Source: Marisa cornuarietis (Eukaryota > Mollusca > Gastropoda > Architaenioglossa > Ampullariidae). From it: DNA of 64,000 nucleotides. The DNA lies in contig SMMW01000006.1 in NCBI GenBank assembly GCA_004794655.1, positions 594,001-658,000 of the forward strand, read 5' to 3'. Positions within the stretch are counted from its first letter, which is position 1. Each line of letters opens with the position of its first letter. Positions 11,693-23,581 of the stretch are shown piece after piece. Made by a program: the position numbers and the translations under genes. The notes beneath the pieces are model-generated. The model did not search any database. It saw only the letters and a list, made by a program, of their open reading frames with translations, and was not told where the DNA came from.

Positions 11693-13835
11693 ATGCCTCT
11701 GGCTGCTTACATCGTTTTTATGTTGCTTATCTACCATGCAATAGGTTCACACGAAAACTGTAAGTTTGACTAGTTTCTGCTTTTTTATAATACGATGTAG
11801 AAGTACAAATAAAAAACAAATTGTCAGGCAGATAATATTTTCCACGAATAACAGGACTTCGCCGAAATGAAACCATCTGATTTTCAAAGACTCCCAGTAT
11901 TGTTCCTCGTTTCCCATTGCATGCTTTTAAAGCTTGAACTGTTCGAACTGTTATTTTTTTAAGTATGGCGATGGCATCTAGTCAGAGCAGCACTTACTAA
12001 AGCAATCCTGACTTTTTTAATCGTTGTTATTTAAAAACAAAATCTCTGCTTAGTTCACATGTAATAAGGTGTCTGAAGGAAATCGCATTAAACTACTGAG
12101 TGGTTGCAATGCTTGAGTTAACCCCAGGCACCTCTTTTGTTAGCAGCCTAATTTGTCGTGTAATTTAATATGAGCAAATCAGCTTCGTTAGAAAAAATAT
12201 GAAAAAATACTTGATGGAAACATATTACTCTGTTATAAAAATTTCATAGTGATTAATATTGATATATTTCGTTCCAGGCGCAGTGTTAGAATTTCACCAC
12301 ATGACCAACGACGTTGTGTCCGTCTTTGAACACCACTTTGCTTCTGTCACATTTTGGATGAATGTTTCCACCTGTAATAAATCCACGGAATTCTATATAA
12401 TCACGGTTCACACCAGAACGAATAGTGGAAGTCTTGAATACGATGGAACGTTTACTTACTGGAATAAGACATGTACTGTCAGACCAGAAAAATGTCTTCG
12501 ATGCTCCACCCCATCAGGTCCTGCAGAGCTCAATAGAAAAGTGAACAGATCTCACGTGCAAATAGAGTGGGGATGCGATATGAAAGACACGAAGTTTGGT
12601 AATTTTACAACCATACGGAAGGAACTAAAGCTTAACGTTTATTGTAAGTATAAAACGTATTTTTAAATGTATTGTTATTTTAACTATCTTTCACTGTTAC
12701 TGGCATTTTCTTATCCTCTCTCTCCTTATGTGAATCGTCATCGCTGTCATCATCTTTTTTGTTCTTTTCTTTTTGACGATCAGGATTCTGAAAGTGATAA
12801 TAATCACTCTTCTGTTTTATTTTCTTTTTGTTGTTATCTTTTATTTACTGCTACTTTTACTACTGTTACAACTACAGCTATTTACTGCTACTTCTTTTCT
12901 ACTTCTCCTACTCTTCCGTTTCTTAACCAAATAAGAAATAAATCTGCGTTTAATAGTGGTTGTCGGTGTTGCGCGCTGCTTGTACTTGTCCGTGTGTTTG
13001 TGTGTACAGATCCGCCCAGTGTCACAAGCCTGACTGTAGATGGAGAAGACTCTAGTGGTCACTATATCATAAACGAGGGTCGTGAGGTCAGCATCTCTTG
13101 CTCTTTTGAGAAAGGAAATCCTCCCACTAATTTCTCCCTTGTGGGCCAAACTCGAAAGGAACTAAAAGCCTCAAGAGGAGAACAACATCTCAACCTTTCC
13201 CTTGCACTTCAATGCAAAGACGACTGGCCAACCATCCTGTGTGAAGGAGGTGGCTCCGAAAAGAATGAATCTGTGTCTTTTCTTGTCAAATGTAAGTAAC
13301 AAAGGATAACTATCATTTAAGTTTTTAGATGTGTGCTTGTGTACAAGTAAGCCCTAGCTTTCAAAGTTAGCATCTCAGAAGCTGATTATCCACGCCTAAA
13401 ATGAGATTTCCATGTGCACGACTAACCTGAAAGGCGGAAATTATTCTAGTGATGCAAAAGCAATGAGATTGTTCGATATTATCAAAAGAAGTTTAGCAAC
13501 ATAAATGATGAACGATCATTTTAATCATTATACTCTTGCAGGTCCTCCACAGTTCATCGATAAGTACCCAAAGGTCTCGGAGGGCGTAGCATATATAAAG
13601 TGGACATTTAATATAAAAGCCCATACAACTCACATCGAGAAATGTCTCCTGACACCGTACACGATTGGAGAGAACTCTAACAGAGAAGTGAAGTGTACCC
13701 TGACTGGCGATCCCCCTGACCTGCTGTTGGTTGTTCTCCTTGACAAGGAAGATGGGGTCAGGGGAGGAAATTGGGCGCTCACTCTCCATAATGACAAAGG
13801 ATCGTCAGACACATTAGTGTTCAGCATACAGTCAC
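11693..13835 (+). CDS. IgR1: Ig-superfamily receptor, ectodomain exons (3' end not found)
   Basis: Four phase-1 exons: 11693-11759 (signal peptide, MPLAAYIVFMLLIYHAIG), 12278-12643, 13010-13291 and 13542-13835. Exon 2 encodes a 122-residue N-terminal Ig-like unit with several cysteines. Exon 3 is a clear Ig domain, with ISCSFEKGNPP at the B-strand cysteine and DDWPTILC at the F-strand cysteine. Exon 4 is a third Ig-like unit ending in a GSSDTLVF strand. Exons 2-4 have exactly the same lengths (366, 282, 294) as those of IgR2. All donors are GT and all acceptors AG. No transmembrane exon was found before CysR2. A splice acceptor at 15578 could lead to a basic terminal exon (QTIFRRRRKHKR, then a stop soon after), but this is weak. 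An out-of-frame ATG at 11677 precedes the chosen start. The product may be secreted or the 3' exons may be unrecognised. Confidence 0.8.
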
Positions 13836-14399
13836 GTGAGTGTTTTTAACTTCGTAATTATAACCTTTCATGGAAATCGTAAAACTAAACATTGTTAAAT
13901 ATTGAGAACTGTTAAAAAGGAACACCGGTGAATGCATAAGAGGATACAGATTGTCACAGGTATTTTTAAAATACTTTTCTGTGCTTTACATGATTCTTAT
14001 TATTCTTTTTCCAAAGCTTATTTCGACTCTGAAATAAAAATTCAACTGTGTTGGAAGTCCGGAGTTATTAAATCATCGTAGGATACCTTTAATTTCTTCT
14101 AGCATCAGTAATTCGTGGCATGTTGGTCTAGTTTGGCAATATGATAAATTCAAACATGAATAATGAATGCCTTATTCAAATTGTGGGAAAAAGTAGTGTA
14201 TAAGAAATACTTCCTTCGCTTCCGTTTTGCTGGAAATCTGAAAGTACACCATTGTGTAAGTCGACATCAAGGCGGGTAGAAAGGAAAACTAGGACTGACC
14301 ATAGGATTTGTTTACTACCTCTCAAGACCGGCCTTCTCAGATGATGGGTATATCCAGTTCCATAGACGTCCAGTAATAATAATAATAATAAAAAAAATG

Positions 14400-14470
14400 A
14401 AGATTTGTATAGCGCATATTCACACTCATAGAGAGCATGCGCTTAGCGCTTAAAACAAGGAAGAGACATG
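14400..14470. repeat. Dispersed repeat (GTATAGCGCATA block)
   Basis: The block with 'TTTGTATAGCGCATATTCAC' followed by a CATGC element recurs at about 44505-44570 ('TTTGTGTAGCGCATACTCAC'), where both are followed by an ACAAGGAGA-like block. It is a dispersed repeat of unknown class. Confidence 0.6.
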
Positions 14471-15577
14471 GACTACATGGATAGAACACGAGGGACATAA
14501 GAATAAACGACACAACTGACGACAAACAGAAAACAAAGATAGAAAAAAACACAAAAAGACACCAAGTAACAGAACATAGAAAATATAGCGATTCTGTAGA
14601 GAAATATGGGTAGACAAGTAGCAAGAGCAGAAGGGGGAGAAACAGAGAAACAACATATTAATGAGGAATGAATAAATAACGTTCAGATTTGCCGTTGCGA
14701 ATTTGAAGATAATATCGAAACTCACAATAGGGTCAAACTTAAAAAAAGGTATAACCACTTTGAGGATAGGTCGCTCTGTGATGTCCTGGCTTCATATCTG
14801 TAAACCTAGTGACAGCAGCAAATAATATCCCGAAAGTTTATTTTGACCTCTGCAAAATAGCCTGTAGACCAAGACTATACTTTGTCTTGTAATAGTTTTA
14901 CAGAGTATCGTGTTGCATTGAGACCTACTGCCTTAAAGTACGTGGCTGGTATCATTTATATTGCATCTCAGCCATCGATCTCACGAATTTAGGTAGAGTT
15001 GACAGATTGTATCGATAATACTTATACGTGAGCAAGAAAATTACTTTCGCGAATCGCATTCGCGTGCATCCACTCAAAGACCTGTTTACTATGGAGACTG
15101 GGAAAGCAGGTGTTATCCTTGCACATTTCTGAAAAGCCACCTCGAAGGGTAAATATAGGAATTGAAAGGTAAGTGTTAACAGTTGTGAACGTCTAATACA
15201 GCGAAAGTCTATTCATTTGCAGACACTTGAAGCACACAAGCAAGCCAGCCAGCCGTACATAAAGACTAACACACAACCAAAATAACCATTAGCGTTCAAA
15301 ATGTTTTAAAACAATTTTTTTTACCTTTTTTTGTTTTTATTTTATGCTCGTAAAAAATACTTTTTTGTTTTCAGAACTCGTCTTTTTAAGAAATCTCTAC
15401 GATAGTAGAAAGCCAATTCGGTTTTTATATTTTTTGTTATATATTTATTATATAAAGTCCTTTTGAAACAGATTACGCAATAGGAGGAAACATATGCCTT
15501 ACTTTTAATAATAATAATAGTAGTATATTTATGGAACGCAAAACCCATTTCTTTGTAAAAATGATGTTTATTTTTCA

Positions 15578-15618
15578 GAAACTATTTTCAGGAGAAGGAG
15601 GAAGCATAAAAGAAGTTT
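15578..15618 (+). other. Possible terminal exon of IgR1
   Basis: A good acceptor (TTTATTTTTCAG) is followed by a frame that accepts phase 1 from IgR1 exon 4 and reads a basic segment, RRRRKHKR, to a stop at 15616-15618. A homologous but altered stretch lies at about 29020-29060 beyond IgR2. Without a membrane helix before it, its meaning is unclear. Confidence 0.2.
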
Positions 15619-16216
15619 GACTTAATTTTCCTAAAAATTTCACAGGGGAACAGGAGAAGCTAAAGAAAGATGAGAAAGACTAGTGAAATCGGAGACAGAG
15701 AACTGGTATATCATAAACATTTTGCTACCTTCAAGAGTAAACTGCGATCCGACAGCGCGAGTGAAAGAAAGTGAAATATATGTATATACCTGTAAATAGC
15801 TTAAATATATATATCGATACGATTATTAAAGCAAATGATGTAACATTTGTTTGCTCCGCTACTATTGGCTAATGGAAGGAACGTCAGTTAAGGGATGGAC
15901 ATATACGATTATTTGCATGTGTACAGATAAACTCTTTACACATTTACCGTGATGTCCTGTCAATATTAATAGGAAAGACATTACAATAAACGTTTAATTG
16001 AAGTATAACAGTTTTCCAGCTATATCTGCTATATCTCAACATTTGCACGACCAGATGTCATACCAATATTTTCGCTGCAGTCATCTCAGACCGTTTTTAC
16101 AAAACGCATGGCAAGCAGGACAATTAAAATAAAGAGAATGTTTAAATTAGTCAATATACAAGTAGATCACATTATATTATGCAAAACGTTTCATCAAAAC
16201 CTGTGCTTTCTTTATC

Positions 16217-16221
<5 letters not shown>

Positions 16222-16290
<69 letters not shown>
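16222..16290 (+). repeat. (GT)n microsatellite
   Basis: About 68 bases of uninterrupted GT. Confidence 0.95.
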
Positions 16291-16292
<2 letters not shown>

Positions 16293-16489
16293 GAATTGCG
16301 TATACCTATATTTGATTGCTTTTGTTGTCATGTCTGTTACAGGAAAAGAAAATGTAAGAAAATTTTGTCTGCTACCTCCTAACGAAAACGACAGAAAAAA
16401 AGTCAGATGTAAAAATAAATATAAAATCCACCAGACTTTTATGACACGGCAAATTTACCCGGGTTGTATATAGTAGGATGGGCCTCATA

Positions 16490-16650
16490 ATCGGACTTTG
16501 CGCCCCCCCCCCGCACTTCGGCCTCAGCCTTTTTCCATGGCTCACAAGCGATGACTAGATCGTTGAGGGCAGGTGTACCTCGCTAGCAAGGCCTAAGCCC
16601 ACATGGCCTGAGCTTTTTCCAGCTCATATGAGTCATAAAAGATTAGGCTA
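16490..16650 (-). repeat. Dispersed GGCCTAAGCC-type repeat
   Basis: The minus strand shares ordered blocks (GGCTTAGGCC, GGTAC.CCTGC, TAGTCATC) with the plus-strand stretch at 36680-36765 and weakly with 9360-9425, 2290-2365 and 3310-3365. It may be a small SINE-like family; no tRNA head is clear. Confidence 0.5.
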
Positions 16651-17167
16651 TACAAGTTTGTAGTGCAAAAAAATTAGTGGAAAACATAGTAGATAACCGA
16701 CAAAGCTTACCGTGGTAAAAAAAACTTTGTCATTATTGTATTCATATTCATATAGAAAGCAAATCCAATATTATGAGCTTTTCTCCATCTCTTTACGACG
16801 CTTAAGATGATCACCACCATTATCAGCAGCATCATTAACTTCTCATGTCATCTGTCTTGTCGTTTCAAATCAACAGAAAAAGTTTTAAAAAGTCCTGGAC
16901 CAATTATAAAACGGCTGCTGTGACTTCAATACGGTGCACCATCCACTGCACTTAAAACTGTCTCTATCCCTCTCTGTCTATTTTTCCGGGAGCCTTTTTT
17001 TTTGACATGGGTGGATTGTTCGGAAGTGTATTTTTGTTGCTGTGTGGATGAAAGGAACATTGATGATGTGGGTTGAACACATCTATGCGTTTCTGTGTAT
17101 ATGAGACACAGAAGTGTGAATACGAATTATTGTATACGGTTTTGCTGCTTGTTCAGGCATCTATACC

Positions 17168-17261
<94 letters not shown>
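17168..17261 (+). repeat. (CTGT)n microsatellite
   Basis: About 23 copies of the tetranucleotide with no interruption. Confidence 0.95.
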
Positions 17262-18502
17262 ATTTTGCAAAAACCAGCCCCATTCGGACATGTCCATTAT
17301 ATATGGAACGGCCATCTGTATGAAGGACTTTGAAGGGTTGCTCAAAGCATTTTGTATGTTTGCAGCATTTGTTATTGCACACTTGGATAAACACAATGCA
17401 TTCTCTACACTTCTCTGAAAAAACACACAAAGAGAGTGATGAGAGAGAAAGAAAGATAAAACGAAAGATAATAAATTAATAATTGTAATCGGGGTGATGG
17501 TGATGGTGGTACCAATAAAAGAAATCTTTGGCTCATGAATAAAGTTTTCGGTCTTGCTCAAAACAGAAAATACCACGTTTAACAGCCACATTTTGTAAAA
17601 TTTATTGATCACACAATTGATTAAAACCAAATACAAAGAGAACACACTGCTTATAATAAGCTATGAAAACTGCTGTTCACTCCCTCACGCATGTCTCCAA
17701 GGTAAACATATTGCAAGTTGTGTCCAGATATGTGTAATTTCGTATCCATCATATCAAACTGAAGGCTGTTATCACTGAAAATACTGGCATTAGAAACAAA
17801 TGATATGTGTCACGATATAGTCTTAGGATCAAAGGATATCGCAGTTTGTTCAAAATAGTTCAGGTGATGGTATAGTCTTTAGCAAACATACAGGAATAAC
17901 AACAAGTTTTCTTTCTCCTACCTACCCCACCACAGTAGGATTAGGAGCGAAGTAATTTTGAAATATAAACATCTTTTTGGACCAACAAACAAAAGAGTAT
18001 TAGTTGACTGCTTTTAGCTTCTTGAGTTTGAACTTTATGCAGCTGAAGAAACATTGTGAATACTTCTTCAGTCTGTGCAGGAGAACTTAAACAAACTCTG
18101 CACTCTGACATTAAATATCTGTTGCAAAGAGATCAGTACTGGAAGGGAGAAGTCACATGACTGAGAATCAAAAGCGGGCAAGGAAAAGTCAAATTCAACG
18201 TTAAAATATCAGCAAATGTCAAAGAAAATGAGTAGTGGATACATGTATAATAGTATAAAAGGGTAACAAACAGATTAGAAATGATTAGAAAACTGGCCAC
18301 CCGTGATGATGCCATGAAAGGATGGGAGTATGAGTGCAAGTGCAGTGCTGGAAATTTTCTCAAGCCTTTTAAGATAATAATTATCTCAATTAAATGTTTT
18401 CATTCATTTCATATAACCAAACCAGAGGCATACACACAACACCCCTATTCTTTCTCATTATAGTTTTTCTTTCTCTCTCTCTCGCAAGTTCGCTCACACA
18501 CG

Positions 18503-18503
<1 letters not shown>

Positions 18504-18561
<58 letters not shown>
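18504..18561 (+). repeat. (CA)n microsatellite
   Basis: About 58 bases, almost pure CA. Confidence 0.95.
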
Positions 18562-18565
<4 letters not shown>

Positions 18566-18868
18566 GAATATTTACTCGTTGTTAAATCAGTCACGAGTCC
18601 TGCATGTCTGTTCTCGCCTTAGACAACCATGAACCGAAAAATCTAACAATTGATTACTCGATCGCCTCATTGGCCTAAGCCTTTTTTTTCCTCGGAGAGG
18701 AACATGACACTACGACAGGTACCTTAGTGGGTTAGAGAAGACTACGGTCACTAGTTTCTGGTTATTTGCCTGTGACTGACAAACTTTTCACTGCCTGCCC
18801 CAACATATGGATGTATTGTAGAATAAAAACGAGCTATATATGTTGACAACATCCGTATAATTAGGTAG

Positions 18869-18871
<3 letters not shown>

Positions 18872-18916
<45 letters not shown>
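18872..18916 (+). repeat. (GT)n microsatellite
   Basis: About 45 bases of GT. Confidence 0.95.
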
Positions 18917-18917
<1 letters not shown>

Positions 18918-19610
18918 GAGGTATCATTGTTTTGTTCAGCAAAATACCTTTTGGTTCAACCGTAAAAGGCTTAAGCCGAAAGAACTAGAGAGTGTAAGGG
19001 TCAAGATCACATCTAGGCTTCACAAACAGTGTGCGACAGGCAGATGTAATAACATGTGAGGTGGCTATAATTGAAATCATATTAAATTGGTAGCTATGCA
19101 TATCAGCATCCGAAATTGATTAATAAGATATTTTGCTTCACTTCATGCCCCCCTCCCCCAACACACACAAACTTCAGGATCGAGCGAGAAAGCTTCCCAT
19201 TACATAATAAACTGACATGTTATATATTTCAAGCGCTCTCTACGTCTCTACCTATGAATAATTCGACAAGTGTAAGTATATGGACATTTTTGTTCTAAAC
19301 AATCTCACGATTATATGTATAGTAAGTTTGCAGGGTTACTTCTTACACCCATTGGGAGCTAAAACACTTTCTGACGAGAGTCTCTCTCTCTTAAGATGCT
19401 TGTGAACCAGCTTGTTCTCTGATTTATAAGTTCCATCAAACAGCAGGAACATAAGTTTTCTGTAGGACTACAATATCAGGTAAAAATAATGGAGGTGGCC
19501 TTTCGGACCTCAGCAGTGGACATGGAAGACATTTTCATGGCTGCAAACTGGAAACGTGTGATGCTCGAGGCGTCTCCGACTGAAACACGACACGCTGGCC
19601 CTCCTGCAGC

Positions 19611-22600
19611 TCATGGATTTGAACCCTCGGCCTCTTCTGCTTCGTTCATGCAACGCTCTAAAGAAAAAAAACGATACAAAAATCAGCCAGAAGTGTGTAT
19701 ATATATATATATACAAGGTAGTTACTAAAAATAGGACTATTGTAAAGCACAGACACATATAATCGATTAATCAGACAAGTTTTAAAAAGTACACGAAAAT
19801 AAGGGTTTTTTGGCAGCATTGTTAAAAAGAGAAAGTTTGAAGAGATATTAATTCAGTTTTACTATTTAAATATGACAGGTCTTCTTTTTGTCACTAAGTG
19901 AAGAAGCTATTATTATTCATGTTGAAATGTTTCATCTGGTTTTTGCGGTTAGATTTTCAGTTGGACATGAAACAACAATTAAATGTAGAAGCGATGTAAA
20001 CAATATTAACAAGATAAAGCCGCTTTACAACGAGCGAAGATTTTAGCGATTATCTCTTATGTTTGTTAATATGTCTTTTTTTTTGGCACCGTGATAAGGT
20101 TGGCTCACTAATATGATTATTGTCCAGTACATTAATTGGCGTACGACTTACGATCTCCAGGTAAAAATTTGTTTTCCTCATCTTGTAACTTAGTGCCAGG
20201 TTCAGGACTATCTGTCCTTATACTGAAATAAAAAAAATATGTTGTAAACAAAAGTGAAATAGCATTTTGAGCGCAGTGGAAGCGGGTGTCACCATTTGTC
20301 AACACATAATTTACGGCATGGGCTCGCAACACTGGTTTTTATTTATACTTTATTTACTTGTACCATTCCCAGTCATAAGACAGCAACATGTGCAAGCCAG
20401 AAACATTTTTACATACTCATTAAACTTATAAAGGGTTTTAATAAACCCCTTAGGTTTAGTCTATGTAAATCAAATAAATTTCCAAATAAAATCATAAATA
20501 ATCATACATTTAAGGCCCAGGTAATTTATTTAATAAATTCTGCTCTACAAATACATCAGTGTTAACTCACCGTCTTACACAGAAGTATACAGTAGCAACA
20601 ATGACAGCAGCTACAAGTAAACCAACACCAAAGCTAATTCCAACAGCTTTCCCAACCACATCTGTTTCTGAAACATGCAATAAAAGAGGGTTGTTGGTCC
20701 GTTGTTTTAAGTTCTTCCGCAAAAATAACAGTAAACTTATTCAAGCACCCTTTTATCGCCATAGAGTGAAATAACCATTTTAGAAGAACCACTTACCTCC
20801 AAACAAACAAACAAACAAATGTGAAGCAATATCAGTGGATTTTCTCCATAATGATTAGAATTCACGACACATGGATATAAGTAAGAATCGCACTTAACTA
20901 CGTTTGTCTTATTGACTGATTAATTTTTGTAATCTTTTCTCAATATTTAATTGCATAACGTAAAGCATGTGTGTATATCTATGTGCTGTTGTGTAGGTAT
21001 ATGTGCATGTGCGGTGTACCAATGCACGGTGATTATGATGTAATAAGTATGTCTATAATTATACTATTTCCGACTATTTTTGCTATCGCAATGCACGTTC
21101 AGTATGTCAAAAACACACCGAATCTTAACATGGATCATGTTGAAAATACTTGCCTGTTGAAGGTGAATCGTCAGGACATTCAATACCAGCACTTCTTTTA
21201 TTACGAAGCTTGTTTGTATCGAGAGAATTTGCTTCTGATTTGTCTGCAAAAGAGCAAACATGCCATGTAGGTACCCTTGTTATCATTTCATTGTATATAG
21301 GGAGACCACGAGTCATGCTGTTGTCCCATGCATGTTTATTTGTAAAACAAAAAAGTGCAGTGTTTTTTTCTTCAGACATTCTCGTCATACTCACCCTCTT
21401 GACAGTTAGTATCATTTTGTCTTGTGGAGTCAGTAGTTTGTTGAGATTCTTGTATTTTTTCTGTGGGGAAAAAGATAATGTGACATAATTCTACCCAGTT
21501 TATGAGGGATTTCTTTAGATAAATTCAACTTGTGTAAATACTAGGTATTACAATTTTTCCTTATGAAAAGCAGGTTATGACGACCTTCAAAATGATACCA
21601 TTCCCTGCCATCATGTCAGGCAGAAATTTTTCATAAATAAAGAAAGTAGCCCTAAGTCACTATTGATATCAGGAATAAGAAAACTCTTTTTGTACCGCTG
21701 CGCATGCCAGCAGCTAAACTAGTTATTTGGCCTCCCTACATGATACATTAAATTACTACACCACCCACCATGCCTGTGTCTGTTTTCTTAAACAATTTAT
21801 AATACCACTTACATTGGTTTATAGATGGAAAAGTGAATGTATTTCATTTGCCTTCCGAGTTCTTAAGTAATGTTAACAACAAAGAAAGACACCTGTAGAT
21901 GATAACATTCTGTCTACCTGTACACGGGATGGGTAATCCTCCATCGACTGAAATCGTAAACTTTATTCCAGGTATACATGGTGTGGTGATAACGAAGGTG
22001 GTGTTATCCTCAGTCTCACATGTGTAACCATTTGCAGGACTGCACATGTAGAATCCCACAAAACCAAGCAGAGCAACAGTTTCTGCGACATAAAGCAATC
22101 CAAACACATGTATGAGAAAGCATTTTGTAAGGCGTACATTTATCTTAAAAAAAATTGTAAAATTATTTTAATATGCCATAACCATTTATGTAAAAATAGA
22201 AACGACATAATACAAGAAGTACCTGTTTTGTCACGTTGGCGACTAGAAAGTGTCAGAGATAATCCTTCGTTTGCAAGCTTTTCTTGGATTCTGTATGTAA
22301 TACTTTGAGGACAATTTTCTGACGATGTAACTTCACAGCTGCTTTGTTCACCTATTAGTATAAAATGTATCATTTCTACAAAAAGCAACCAGCAACATTT
22401 TCACTAGGAAGATTTCTCTATGTAATTGCAGGAGTAAGCGGGTTACTTGTTGTCAGAGTAAAACCTACATACAAAATTAAAAGCATATTAAAGTACATTT
22501 AAATTGTTTTATTTGACAAAAAATACAATCGGTATTTCAGTTTCAATAGCTTCTTATATCTATTAATATTATCAACAAAGAGCCAAGGATGCAATTCATT

Positions 22601-22668
22601 TTGTTTGTCGTACCGTTTACGTATGATGCAGAGAGAAGAACAAGTGAGCAGAAGTAAAATATTGCCAT
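19611..22668 (-). CDS. CysR2: type I membrane protein, Cys-rich ectodomain, furin-type stalk
   Basis: Eight coding exons: 22614-22668, 22223-22351, 21918-22082, 21395-21460, 21154-21243, 20571-20667, 20152-20222 and 19611-19657, totalling 720 bases and 239 residues. Residues 1-18 form a signal peptide. Exons 2 and 3 match CysR1 in length (129 and 165) and in motifs such as GEQSSCEVTSSENC and VGFYMCSPANGYTC. The stalk has RNKR/S at 152-156, a canonical R-x-K-R furin motif, between conserved cysteines. The membrane helix is at about 176-198, then RR and a 40-residue acidic tail without tyrosine. Exon 5 uses a GC donor (ACAG then GCAAGT), as in CysR1. The last two exons align with those of CysR1 in the same reading frame, which supports including exon 7. 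The gene is divergent to IgR2, 2.9 kb between starts. The family is not recognised. Confidence 0.85.
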
Positions 22669-22722
22669 TTGTCCCCACTTCAGAACTTCACTTTTGAAAG
22701 ACCCACTTCTCACCTTCAAAAC
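22669..22722 (-). other. 5' leader of CysR2, second leader exon
   Basis: An acceptor (TTGTTTACAG) precedes 22722, so the leader is spliced. The upstream leader exon probably ends at 23581, where AAAC is followed by GTGAGTATTT as in CysR1. Confidence 0.45.
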
Positions 22723-23581
22723 CTGTAAACAAGATTAAAATCACAATATTATTATAGACGGTGTTTTTCCGGATTGTAGCTTACCACCATATTCATTATT
22801 AATCCTTTTAAGAAAAGGTTTGTCTGTTCCGTTAATGAAGTCGGTCACTAATTATTCACCAAAAAAAGAGTGTGTGCATGACAAGTGGATACCATTTTAG
22901 AAGTATCAAGCAAGCGTAATAGCATGAAACAGTTTTATTAGTTTTATTTTCAGTAGTCTATGCCTTTAATTTAAGTGTTATTATATCTTCTAAATGTCTA
23001 AACACGAGAAGTCGGTTTCTTTTTTTTTTCCAGGAAGAATTATGAACGTACGAAAATACGTTTGCATGCTGTTAAAGCAGGTTTTTGTTTGTTTGTTTGT
23101 TTGTGCTGGAAGAGAGCTTAATTATCAAATCACTTTTCAGTATTTCCGTGTGTGTAAGAGAGAAATGGGAGGAGAGAGATATGATGTGATGTATGGATGT
23201 GTCCTCAGACCACAATATTAGTGTAAGCGCCGGGCAGACATGGCCACACGATGGTGGGTTTCATTGTTCTATCCTTCGTTCTGTGCGTCCTGTTTGAAAG
23301 AACCAGTTTTACACTGGTATACAATTGTGAAGATTTCAAGCTACAAGGCTGCACTGACTGGTATGCATTGACAGCCCCTCTGTGCCGACATTCAATAACA
23401 GAAGTCACTACGTTCCACGTTGCTGTATTATGCATGTAGCAAGATGTGCAAAAATGTGCACGCAGGATAAAAGGAGAACCACCTAGGAAACCGAGAAAGA
23501 AAGTATGCAAACTTTTATAAACAATTAGCACTGATGGAATTAGAAATAACGGTTATTTAACTTTGGGATGAAATACTCACG

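Larger units (their letters stand above)
13850..19600. other. Convergent spacer between IgR1 and CysR2
   Basis: No complete gene is seen. It holds a dispersed repeat block at about 14400-14465, a block at 15040-15140 that also occurs downstream of IgR2 (28320-28440), long microsatellites, and a GGCCTAAGCC-type repeat at 16490-16650. IgR1 3' exons could hide here. Confidence 0.5.

Noticed and set aside
12667..13009. Open reading upstream of IgR1 exon 3
   Set aside because: It is intron read-through; IgR2 and IgR3 have unrelated sequence there and the acceptor at 13009 is strong.
14952..15140. Open frames on both strands in a block shared with 28320-28440
   Set aside because: The two copies do not keep a common reading frame: the copy near 28380 has stops in the frame that is open here.
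16108..16473. Cys-Val-rich open frame
   Set aside because: Produced by the (GT)n microsatellite.
17073..17645. Open frames on both strands with Cys-Leu-Ser-Val or Gln-Thr-Asp-Arg repeats
   Set aside because: Produced by the (CTGT)n tract, which is open in all frames.
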